Positions 1 through 5,964 of a stretch of 22,862 nucleotides of DNA are shown piece by piece. Under the pieces are notes generated by a model. The model did no database searches. It worked only from the letters and a program-made list of their open reading frames with translations, and was not told where the DNA came from. The position numbers and the translations under genes are program-made. The first letter of the stretch is position 1. The number at the start of each line of letters is the position of its first letter. This DNA is from Candidatus Yonathbacteria bacterium (GTDB lineage Bacteria; Patescibacteriota; Minisyncoccia; Phycocordibacterales; UBA1550): assembly GCA_016201355.1 (NCBI GenBank), contig JACQCY010000055.1, forward strand, positions 1-22,862, in the 5' to 3' direction.

Positions 1-125
1 CACGAGCCGTGGCAACGAAATTTTCGAGCGACGGCGAGAAAATATTTGTGACCAGCACCCTAGAAATGACCTGCGTCACTTCCGTATGGGTGTTGACGCA
101 CTCTAATCAGTCAAGATTGTTTTCA

Positions 126-154
126 TTGAAAAAACTTCAGAAATAGTATATTGT
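126..154 (+). promoter_or_regulatory. Sigma70-type promoter of the tRNA-Thr genes
   Basis: TTGAAA at 126-131 and TATTGT at 149-154 are separated by exactly 17 bp. The predicted start near 161 lies about 30 nt upstream of tRNA-Thr(GGT). The same -35 hexamer and spacing recur before tRNA-Gln (5603-5631), which supports the call. Confidence 0.55.
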
Positions 155-191
155 GTCGAAGGGTTTCAGAGAAAGGTCTGTTTTTGAATAA

Positions 192-264
192 GCCAATATA
201 GCTCAGTCGGTAGAGCATTTCCATGGTAAGGAAAAGGTCATCGGTTCGATTCCGATTATTGGCT
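192..264 (+). tRNA. tRNA-Thr (anticodon GGT)
   Basis: A full cloverleaf folds over 73 nt. The acceptor stem is GCCAATA paired with TATTGGC, the D-arm is GCTC/GAGC, the anticodon stem TTTCC/GGAAA encloses the loop ATGGTAA with anticodon GGT, and the T-arm contains GGTTCGATTCC. CCA is not encoded. It probably shares a transcript with the second tRNA-Thr 106 bp downstream. Confidence 0.95.
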
Positions 265-288
265 CCGTGCTTAAGTTGAAAGTTCATA

Positions 289-339
289 AAGTTTGTAAAG
301 TTCATAAAGTAAATGCATCTGCACTCACTTTACAAACTT
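289..339. repeat. AT-rich inverted repeat between the two tRNA-Thr genes
   Basis: Thirteen bases at 289-301 (AAGTTTGTAAAGT) are perfectly complementary to 327-339, with a 25-nt loop. The motif AAAGTTCATAAAGT occurs twice just upstream, and the right arm motif recurs once more at 352-361. It may be a weak processing or pause hairpin; it resembles the AT-rich palindromic spacers elsewhere in the window. Confidence 0.6.
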
Positions 340-370
340 TTAACTTTAGAGACTTTACAAACTATTGTTT

Positions 371-443
371 GCCACCTTAGCTCAGTCGGTAGAGCATCTC
401 ACTCGTAACGAGAAGGTCCGCAGTTCGATTCTGCGAGGTGGCT
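371..443 (+). tRNA. tRNA-Thr (anticodon CGT)
   Basis: The cloverleaf has acceptor stem GCCACCT/AGGTGGC, D-arm GCTC/GAGC, and the anticodon loop CTCGTAA giving CGT. The pair closing the anticodon loop is an A-C mismatch. CCA is not encoded. A TATTGT at 363-368 just before the gene could be a second -10, but its TTAACT -35 at 340-345 is poor. Confidence 0.94.
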
Positions 444-450
444 CACTTCA

Positions 451-492
451 AACAAAAACACCACAAGCTCGTTTTATTGAGCTGGTGGTGTT
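451..492 (-). terminator. Rho-independent terminator of the NUDIX gene
   Basis: A 14-bp stem with one mismatch (457-470 with 479-492, 8-nt loop) is followed, in the minus direction, by a T-rich stretch (A-rich 451-458 on the plus strand). The stem overlaps the NUDIX stop codon at 491-493. It would also end readthrough from the tRNA-Thr genes, although the plus side lacks a T-run. Confidence 0.7.
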
Positions 493-919
493 AGGCGATA
501 TTGACCCCCTTTCTTCTGAGGTGGGGTATAGCCTTAATTAAAATACTTTCATGGGTGCGGAGGAAATCTTTTCTCTTGAGTATCTCATCTAAGAAGAAGA
601 TTTTTACCACCTCCCCGTCGCTCCCTATTTTGAGGAGGTTTTTCCATGAGTGGACAATCCCCATGTATACATATTTGGAATGCCCCATCGTCTTTCTGGA
701 CGAGACCCCGAATAATTTCGTCCATGGGATCTGTATTCCGGTTTCCTCCTGTAGCTCGCGGCTACCGCACTCAGCGGGGGATTCACCCTCTTTTTTATGT
801 CCCCCCGGCAGTTTCCAGAAGGGAACCTTAAAAGAAGGGTCTTTTACAACAACAATCTTGCCGTCTCTACTGACGGCGATAACGAGAACCGCCGCATCGT
901 AAGGCACTCCCTTTCCCAT
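491..919 (-). CDS. NUDIX hydrolase
   Basis: This 142-aa protein is predicted to hydrolyse a nucleoside diphosphate linked to another moiety, with Mg2+ bound by the Nudix box. The complete signature Gx5Ex7REUxEExGU is at residues 40-62, including R54-E55-L56 and E58-E59-T60-G61. The protein is one Nudix domain with no added module, so the substrate (oxidised nucleotide, ADP-ribose, capped RNA) cannot be told. The start is fixed by a GGAGG site a few bases upstream of the ATG. The gene is a single unit, divergent from prfB, with its own consensus promoter at 952-980 and its own terminator. Confidence 0.9.
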   Translation of the reverse strand: MGKGVPYDAAVLVIAVSRDGKIVVVKDPSFKVPFWKLPGGHKKEGESPAECGSRELQEETGIQIPWTKLFGVSSRKTMGHSKYVYMGIVHSWKNLLKIGSDGEVVKIFFLDEILKRKDFLRTHESILIKAIPHLRRKGVNIA

Positions 920-951
920 AAGCCCTCCTCTGTAGTAATTTACTAATCAAA

Positions 952-980
952 ACTATAGCGTTAATGTGATTATTTGTCAA
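952..980 (-). promoter_or_regulatory. Consensus sigma70 promoter of the NUDIX gene
   Basis: Read on the minus strand, a perfect TTGACA (980-975) is followed after exactly 17 bp by TATAGT (957-952). The predicted start is near 945, giving a leader of about 25 nt that carries the GGAGG ribosome binding site. This leadered layout contrasts with the neighbouring prfB. Confidence 0.85.
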
Positions 981-986
981 GCTCTC

Positions 987-1045
987 AAAAAAAAGCTATA
1001 CCCCCACACCTATTTTGTTAGGGGAAAAATAGGTGTGGGGGTATA
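987..1045 (-). terminator. Perfect 20-bp hairpin with T8 tract, pointing away from prfB
   Basis: The arms 997-1016 and 1026-1045 are perfectly complementary over 20 bp with a 9-nt loop. On the minus strand the stem is followed by GC and then eight T (987-994), the form of an intrinsic terminator reading leftward. No minus-strand gene lies upstream, so it may block antisense transcription out of prfB from entering the NUDIX promoter. The right arm also contains the first bases of the TATACT assigned as the prfB -10, so it could instead act as an operator. Confidence 0.6.
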
Positions 1046-1047
1046 CT
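1042..1047 (+). promoter_or_regulatory. Putative -10 of prfB, leaderless layout
   Basis: TATACT ends 7 nt before the prfB ATG at 1055, so the expected transcription start coincides with the start codon. There is no Shine-Dalgarno site between them. No good -35 is visible (TTAGGG at 1018-1023 with an 18-bp spacer is poor). Confidence 0.45.
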
Positions 1048-1054
1048 TACCCTT

Positions 1055-1945
1055 ATGCAAGTTTCTAAAGAAGAAATACAGAAGAAAATAACCGAGCTTG
1101 AAACGCAAATGTCTGCGGTGGATTTTTGGTCTGACAAGATACGCGCGCAGGCGACCATCAAGGAGATTGCGGACTTTAAAGAAAAACTTTTGGGAGCTTC
1201 GAAATACGATAAAGGCAATGCGGTAATGACTATTTTCTCGGGCGCGGGAGGAGATGATTCAGAGGATTTCTCGGGAATGCTTCTCCGTATGTATTTGAAG
1301 TTTTTTGAGAAGCAGGGTTTTGCGTGGAAGACGCTCCATGAAAATAAAAATGACCATAACGGGTATCGCAACATTACGATTGAGATTCATGGAAAAAATG
1401 TATACGGTATGCTCAAAAATGAATCCGGTGTGCATCGTCTCGTCCGCATCTCACCCTTTAACGCAAAAAAACTTCGCCACACTTCGTTTTCTATGGTGGA
1501 AATAATCCCTGATTTTAAGGCGCACGGAGATGATACTATCTCTATTCCCGACAAAGACATACGGCTTGAGTTTAGCCGTTCATCGGGTCCGGGAGGGCAA
1601 AATGTGAACAAGAGGGAGACTGCGGTGCGTGTCGTGCATATTCCTACCGGCATTGCGGTTCATGTGGAAACCGAGCGTTCACAGGAGCAAAACCGTGAAC
1701 GAGCGATGCAGGTGTTAAAAGGTAAATTATTTAAGAAACAAGAAGATGAAAGAAAGAGCGCCGAAAGCGGTATGTATGTGAGCAAGACGACCGATATTGA
1801 ATGGGGAAATCAGATCCGCTCGTATGTGCTTCACCCTTACAAAATGGTCAAAGATCATCGCACCGAGGTAGAGACCAGTAATGTGGATGCGGTACTTGAA
1901 GATGGCGAAATAGGGGCATTTTTAGAGGCGGAGAAAGACCTCTAA
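1055..1945 (+). CDS. prfB: Peptide chain release factor 2 (short N-terminal domain)
   Basis: RF2 recognises UAA and UGA in the ribosomal A site and triggers peptide release. The anticodon-like tripeptide SPF is at residues 133-135 and the catalytic GGQ at 180-182, within the context SSGPGGQNVNKRETAVR. The protein has 296 residues, while typical RF2 has about 365 with GGQ near residue 250; the missing 70 or so residues are all from domain 1, the helical N-terminal part. The spacing between SPF and GGQ is normal, so the decoding and catalytic core is complete. No programmed +1 frameshift site is seen: the frame is continuous from the ATG. Presence of RF2 argues that UGA is read as stop in this organism. 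Confidence 0.93.
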   Translation: MQVSKEEIQKKITELETQMSAVDFWSDKIRAQATIKEIADFKEKLLGASKYDKGNAVMTIFSGAGGDDSEDFSGMLLRMYLKFFEKQGFAWKTLHENKNDHNGYRNITIEIHGKNVYGMLKNESGVHRLVRISPFNAKKLRHTSFSMVEIIPDFKAHGDDTISIPDKDIRLEFSRSSGPGGQNVNKRETAVRVVHIPTGIAVHVETERSQEQNRERAMQVLKGKLFKKQEDERKSAESGMYVSKTTDIEWGNQIRSYVLHPYKMVKDHRTEVETSNVDAVLEDGEIGAFLEAEKDL

Positions 1946-2058
1946 AAATAATTTCAAATGTCTAATTTCAAATTTCAAAATAAATCCTAATTTCTGAATT
2001 TTAAAATTAAGACATTTAAAATTTAAATAAAATTTTTAAATATTTGCCACATTATGAA
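1946..2058. repeat. AT-rich palindromic spacer, copy A (after prfB)
   Basis: About 110 bp of nearly pure A/T built from words such as AATTTCAAATTTC and TTTAAAATTTAAA. AAATGTC-TAATTT near 1956-1968 is repeated in inverted form (AAATTA-AGACATTT) near 2005-2018. It starts right after the prfB stop codon. It resembles copies B and C but is more diverged. Confidence 0.55.
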
Positions 2059-2091
2059 ATCTAGAAATTCTCTAGTAAGTTCTGCTTATGT

Positions 2092-2120
2092 TTGCGACGC
2101 TCTTCGCTCTGCGATATAAT
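2092..2120 (+). promoter_or_regulatory. Promoter of ftsE, near-identical to the groES promoter
   Basis: TTGCGA (2092-2097), a 17-bp spacer and a perfect TATAAT (2115-2120). The ATG at 2127 is only 6 nt after the -10, so the mRNA is predicted to be leaderless. A stretch of 36 bp around it matches the groES promoter at 16381-16409 with only three differences. Confidence 0.75.
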
Positions 2121-2126
2121 GCTCGT

Positions 2127-2807
2127 ATGATTTATTTTGATAATGTCTCAAAAACATATATTGATGGCACTATGGCTCTCGACAAGGTGTCTTTTTCCAT
2201 AGGGCAAGGAGAATTTGTCTCTATTGTGGGACATTCAGGCGCGGGCAAGACAACGCTCATAAAACTTCTTTTTGGCGAGGAACGCGCCACGAGTGGCGCG
2301 GTATTGTTTGATTCAATAGATATCAAAAGAGTGAAAGAACGCGATCTCCCCACCCTTCGTCGCAGGATAGGGGTTATCTTTCAGGATTTTCGGCTTCTTT
2401 CCAATAAGACAGCGTATGAAAATGTGGCATTCGCCATGGAAATCGCGGGAAAAGCTGATGAAGAGATTTCCTCCGATGTTCCGCATGTTCTCGATCTTGT
2501 GGGGTTGGGGCACAAGATGTGGAATTTTCCTCGCCAGCTTTCCGGAGGCGAGCTTCAGCGTGTTTCTATTGCGCGGGCGATCATCAATCATCCCGATATT
2601 ATCATTGCGGACGAGCCCACGGGAAATCTTGACCCAATCAACACCTACGAAATTATTCAGATTCTCAAAAAGATCAATGATTTGGGAACAACGGTTATTC
2701 TAACCACCCACAATAAAGGGGTTGTTGAGTCTCTGGGGAAAAGGGTTATCACGATGGACCACGGGCAAATTATTCGCGACAATCCTGTGGGGGAATACTC
2801 GTTATAG
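2127..2807 (+). CDS. ftsE: Cell division ATP-binding protein FtsE
   Basis: FtsE is the ABC ATPase that pairs with FtsX at the division site and drives activation of peptidoglycan hydrolases. Counting from the chosen start, the 226-aa protein has Walker A (GHSGAGKT, 35-42), the signature LSGGELQR (138-145), Walker B ending in D162-E163 (ADEPTGNLD) and a switch histidine in TTHNK. I chose ATG 2127 (MIYFDNVSKTY) over the in-frame ATG at 2088, because 2127 matches the usual FtsE N-terminus and the promoter TATAAT lies between the two. ftsX follows after an AT-rich repeat rather than by direct coupling, which is unusual for this gene pair. Confidence 0.93.
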   Translation: MIYFDNVSKTYIDGTMALDKVSFSIGQGEFVSIVGHSGAGKTTLIKLLFGEERATSGAVLFDSIDIKRVKERDLPTLRRRIGVIFQDFRLLSNKTAYENVAFAMEIAGKADEEISSDVPHVLDLVGLGHKMWNFPRQLSGGELQRVSIARAIINHPDIIIADEPTGNLDPINTYEIIQILKKINDLGTTVILTTHNKGVVESLGKRVITMDHGQIIRDNPVGEYSL

Positions 2808-2809
2808 AT

Positions 2810-2925
2810 TAAGAATTTTAAATTTTAAGTTCTAAATTTTAAATCAATTTTAAATATCTTGATTTTAAAACATTTAGTCATTTAGATTTCATTTAAAATT
2901 TGAAATTTATAATTTAAAATTCTTA
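2810..2925. repeat. AT-rich palindromic repeat, copy B (between ftsE and ftsX)
   Basis: A 116-bp element has perfect 13-bp terminal inverted repeats: TAAGAATTTTAAA at 2810-2822 and its complement at 2913-2925. It begins 2 nt after the ftsE TAG. The left 25 bp and the middle block TTTTAAAACATT..CATTTA are shared with copy C at 12716-12830. Confidence 0.8.
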
Positions 2926-2962
2926 CACAATATGCTTCATATTTCAACTCAACGCCACTTCT

Positions 2963-2990
2963 TTGTTGATGCAATAAATGATGTTAATAT
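2963..2990 (+). promoter_or_regulatory. Putative promoter of ftsX
   Basis: TTGTTG (2963-2968), a 16-bp spacer and TAATAT (2985-2990), ending 8 nt before the ATG at 2999. No ribosome binding site is visible between. It would allow ftsX to be transcribed independently of ftsE. Confidence 0.4.
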
Positions 2991-2998
2991 ATAACCAT

Positions 2999-3925
2999 AT
3001 GTTCTGGACAACCATCAAACGAATCGTTAAGGCCGGTTTCGTCAATTTTTGGAGGAATGGGAGTGTTTCCCTTTCCTCTGTCTTTATGATGATTGTTGCG
3101 CTCTTTATGATTGGTTCGACTTTGCTCATCACCGCTTTTCTGGGGACCACTTTGCGCGAGCTTGAAGATAAAATCGATATCAATATCTACCTCACTCCGG
3201 AAGCGCCCGAAAGCGCTATCTTGGATTTGAAAAAGACCCTTGAAGCATTTCCAGAAGTTAAAGAAGTTTCTTATATAAAAAGCGAGGATGCTTTGGCGGT
3301 ATTTCGCGAGCGACACAAGAACGATCATCGTATCATTCAGGCGCTCGACGAAGTTGGCGCAAACCCCCTTACTGCCGTATTGAACATAAAAGCAAAAGAA
3401 CCATCGCAGTATGAGGGAATATCAAAAACTCTTGAAGGGGAGAACGCTCTTTCGTCCGGCGCGCTCTCTATCGTCGGCAAGGTAAATTATAACGACAATA
3501 AAGTCGCCATTGATCGTCTGTCTCGGCTTATCGTTGGGGTGAAAAAACTTGGGGGCATCATTACCGCGATTATGGTCGGCATTTCTATCCTCATTACCTT
3601 TAACACGATTCGTCTCGCTATTTATATTGCGCGCGAAGAGATTGGCGTGATGCGTCTCGTGGGGGGCAACAAAGAGTACATCCGCGGGCCGTTTGTTGTT
3701 GAGGGGATTATCTATGGATTTGTCGCTGGACTGCTTACCATCATCCTTTTTTATCCGCTTACCTATTGGCTAAAAAGCACGACACAAGGGTTCTACGGAG
3801 GGATAGACCTTCTCCACTATTTTGTGGCAAATTTTGTACAGATCTTTTTTATCATTATGCTTTCGGGTATCGCGCTCGGCGCAACCTCAAGCTATCTCGC
3901 CGTGCGTAAATATCTAACCTCCTAA
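2999..3925 (+). CDS. ftsX: Cell division protein FtsX
   Basis: FtsX is the membrane partner of FtsE and passes the ATPase signal to cell-wall hydrolases outside the membrane. From the chosen start it has 308 residues: a cytoplasmic N-terminus (MFWTTIKRIVKAGF), membrane segment 1 at about 22-48, a large extracytoplasmic domain at about 50-180, and three further membrane segments near 185-208, 234-255 and 278-300. ATG 2999 is preferred over 2978, because FtsX proteins of this group start with MFWT-like residues and the proposed -10 lies between the two ATGs. The stop is 7 bp before pyrG, so pyrG is probably co-transcribed. Confidence 0.92.
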   Translation: MFWTTIKRIVKAGFVNFWRNGSVSLSSVFMMIVALFMIGSTLLITAFLGTTLRELEDKIDINIYLTPEAPESAILDLKKTLEAFPEVKEVSYIKSEDALAVFRERHKNDHRIIQALDEVGANPLTAVLNIKAKEPSQYEGISKTLEGENALSSGALSIVGKVNYNDNKVAIDRLSRLIVGVKKLGGIITAIMVGISILITFNTIRLAIYIAREEIGVMRLVGGNKEYIRGPFVVEGIIYGFVAGLLTIILFYPLTYWLKSTTQGFYGGIDLLHYFVANFVQIFFIIMLSGIALGATSSYLAVRKYLTS

Positions 3926-3932
3926 AAGTAGA

Positions 3933-5594
3933 ATGGCTCAAAAGAAAATTCGTAAATATATTTTTGTTGTGGGAGGAGTTATTTCTGGGGTTGGAAAAGG
4001 CATTACCACTTCTTCTATCGGCAAAATTCTCCAGTCGCACGGGTATCGTGTCACAGCCATAAAGATCGACCCCTATATCAATGTTGACGCAGGGACGATG
4101 AATCCCACTGAACACGGCGAAGTCTTTGTGCTTAAAGATGGCGATGAAACCGATCAGGATATGGGAAACTACGAGCGTTTTCTAGATACTTCGCTCACGC
4201 GCGACAACTATATGACTACCGGTCGTGTCTATTTGTCGGTCATTGAAAAAGAGCGTTCGCTCGCCTACAAAGGCAAATGCGTGCAGGTGGTCCCCCATAT
4301 CCCCTATGAGGTTATCGACCGTATCAATAATGCGGCGGATAAAGCAAATACCGAGATTGTCGTCGTTGAAGTGGGAGGAACGGTCGGCGAATATGAAAAT
4401 ATTCTTTTTATTGAAACAGCGAGAATGCTCAAGATTAAAAATCCCGATGATGTGCTTTTTGTGATGGTGAGCTATCTCCCTACGCCGGCAAAGGTCGGGG
4501 AGATGAAGACAAAACCTACCCAGCACGCGGTCCGCGCGCTCAACAGCAACGGTATCCAGCCGGATTTCATTATTGCGCGCAGTGATGTTGCTCTCGATGA
4601 GACCCGAAAGGAAAAACTCGCTCTCTTTTGCAACATTGTCCCCGAAGGAGTTATCTCTGCCCCCGATATTGATAGCGTGTATGATGTGCCAAGCAATTTT
4701 GAGAAAGATAAGCTTGGCGAAAAGATATTAAAACGATTCAAGCTCAAGAGCAGGGGCAAGATTGAGAAATGGAAAGAGTGGGAAAATTTTGCGCGCAAAG
4801 TGCATAAGACAAAAGACACCGTGCGTATTGCAGTGGTGGGCAAGTATTTTACTACGGGAGATTTTACTTTCGCGGACTCCTATGTCTCGGTGATTGAGGC
4901 GATCAAATATTCGGCATATAGTCTCGGCAAAAAGCCCGATCTTGTTTGGCTCTCGGCATCACAATTTGAGGGCAAGAATCCTCCTCTTTCCGAACTCGCT
5001 TCATTTGATGGTATTCTCGTGCCGGGGGGGTTTGGTACGCGCGGTGTGGAGGGCAAACTCAATGTCATTCGTTACGCGCGCGAGAAAAAGATTCCCTACT
5101 TTGGTATTTGTTACGGTATGCAACTTGCGGTTATTGAATATGCGCGCAATGTTTTGAAACTCAAAGATGCGACATCGCGTGAAATAGACCCTTCGTCAAA
5201 AGAAATTATCATCGATATTATGGAGTCGCAGAAAGAAAATCTGCAAAACCGCAAAATGGGAGGAAGTATGCGCCTCGGAACCTACCCTGCGGTCTTAAAG
5301 AAAGGAACGATTGCGCATAGCGCGTACGGTGCTGATAAAATAGAAGAACGACACCGTCATCGTTTTGAGGTGAACCCAGCATACATTGAAAAACTTGAAA
5401 AAGCAGGATTGGTCTTTTCGGGAACATCGCCCGACGGCACCCTTATGGAAATTGCAGAACTTCCTAAAAAAGATCATCCCTTTTTCCTCGGCGCTCAATT
5501 TCATCCCGAGTTTCAAGCGCACCCCCTCCATCCCCATAAACTTTTCACCGCATTTATCAAAGCGGCGATTGTGCGTAACAAAGAAGAGAAGTAG
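3933..5594 (+). CDS. pyrG: CTP synthase
   Basis: PyrG converts UTP to CTP using ATP and ammonia from glutamine. The N-terminal amidoligase domain has the P-loop-like GGVISGVGKGI (residues 13-23) and the UTP/Mg region KIDPYINVDAGTMNPTEHGE. The C-terminal class I glutaminase has nucleophile C393 in GICYGMQ and the H524/E526 pair in FHPEF. The length of 553 aa is normal and nothing is missing. It starts 7 bp after ftsX without a clear ribosome binding site. CTP synthase is retained in many reduced genomes that lack de novo UMP synthesis, but the rest of that pathway is not in view. Confidence 0.97.
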   Translation: MAQKKIRKYIFVVGGVISGVGKGITTSSIGKILQSHGYRVTAIKIDPYINVDAGTMNPTEHGEVFVLKDGDETDQDMGNYERFLDTSLTRDNYMTTGRVYLSVIEKERSLAYKGKCVQVVPHIPYEVIDRINNAADKANTEIVVVEVGGTVGEYENILFIETARMLKIKNPDDVLFVMVSYLPTPAKVGEMKTKPTQHAVRALNSNGIQPDFIIARSDVALDETRKEKLALFCNIVPEGVISAPDIDSVYDVPSNFEKDKLGEKILKRFKLKSRGKIEKWKEWENFARKVHKTKDTVRIAVVGKYFTTGDFTFADSYVSVIEAIKYSAYSLGKKPDLVWLSASQFEGKNPPLSELASFDGILVPGGFGTRGVEGKLNVIRYAREKKIPYFGICYGMQLAVIEYARNVLKLKDATSREIDPSSKEIIIDIMESQKENLQNRKMGGSMRLGTYPAVLKKGTIAHSAYGADKIEERHRHRFEVNPAYIEKLEKAGLVFSGTSPDGTLMEIAELPKKDHPFFLGAQFHPEFQAHPLHPHKLFTAFIKAAIVRNKEEK

Positions 5595-5602
5595 TTTTTT
5601 TG

Positions 5603-5631
5603 TTGAAAAGGTGACCTATCTTTGCTACTAT
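5603..5631 (+). promoter_or_regulatory. Promoter of tRNA-Gln
   Basis: TTGAAA (5603-5608), exactly 17 bp, TACTAT (5626-5631). The start would be near 5638, giving a leader of about 110 nt before the tRNA that includes the 5'-half-like copy and an 11-bp hairpin. Confidence 0.6.
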
Positions 5632-5650
5632 CCGTGAGTGTAAGTTTCTT

Positions 5651-5676
5651 TGCGAGATCATCTAGGGATGGGAATG
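5651..5676 (+). pseudogene. Degenerate copy of the tRNA-Gln 5' half
   Basis: TGCGAGATCATCTA (5651-5664) matches the first 14 nt of tRNA-Gln at 5751 in 13 positions, and similarity weakens through the D-loop. It lies exactly 100 bp upstream of the intact gene. No anticodon or T-arm follows, so it is not a functional tRNA. Confidence 0.5.
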
Positions 5677-5701
5677 AAAAGTAATTAGTTTTACTTTTCA
5701 T
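5674..5701. repeat. 11-bp hairpin in the tRNA-Gln leader
   Basis: ATGAAAAGTAA (5674-5684) and its perfect complement (5691-5701) enclose a 6-nt loop. A smaller hairpin, TTCTTTC/GAAAGAA, follows. It replaces the position where an anticodon arm would be in the degenerate tRNA copy. Confidence 0.6.
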
Positions 5702-5750
5702 CCGGTTCTTTCGATAAGAAAGAAATTTCCGATGTTTTTATGGTCAGAGC

Positions 5751-5821
5751 TGCGAGATCGTCTAATGGTAGGACATCGCCCTCTGGAGGCGAGTATCTTG
5801 GTTCGAATCCAGGTCTCGCAG
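5751..5821 (+). tRNA. tRNA-Gln (anticodon CTG)
   Basis: The cloverleaf has acceptor stem TGCGAGA/TCTCGCA with a U1-A72 pair as expected for tRNA-Gln. The D-arm is GTCT/GGAC, the anticodon stem TCGCC/GGCGA has the loop CTCTGGA (CTG), and the T-arm is CTTGG/CCAGG. The discriminator is G and CCA is not encoded. Degenerate half copies flank it on both sides. Confidence 0.93.
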
Positions 5822-5847
5822 CTCTGAATGGAAAAACAGGAAATAGG

Positions 5848-5895
5848 CCCCCCCCTGGAGGATGTTATCTTGGTTCGAATCCAAGCCCCGCAGCC
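5848..5895 (+). pseudogene. Degenerate copy of the tRNA-Gln 3' half
   Basis: From CCCCTGGAGG through ATCTTGGTTCGAATCCAAG to GCCCCGCAG this matches the anticodon-arm-to-acceptor half of the preceding tRNA-Gln. The similarity goes on past the tRNA end to a shared AGGAAATAG, so the duplicated unit (copy 1 about 5778-5847, copy 2 about 5848-5916) includes flanking DNA. There is no 5' half, so it is a tRNA remnant. Confidence 0.7.
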
Positions 5896-5964
5896 AATAT
5901 AAAATTAGGAAATAGACACTGAGACATCGGACAACTAAATACAAGAACTTTTTTCTACAAAAAG

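Noticed and set aside
2..146. Open frames at the window edge on both strands, such as plus frame to TAA at 104-106 and its complement
   Set aside because: Three frames are open over a short distance, none has a recognisable motif or start, and the true gene (if any) lies outside the window.
265..370. Repeats between the tRNA-Thr genes as a CRISPR array
   Set aside because: The words repeat only two or three times, are AT-rich, overlap as inverted copies, and have no regular spacers. No cas genes are present.
1018..1374. 118-codon frame antisense to prfB
   Set aside because: It is fully inside the well-supported prfB gene, has low-complexity composition and no promoter or ribosome binding site.
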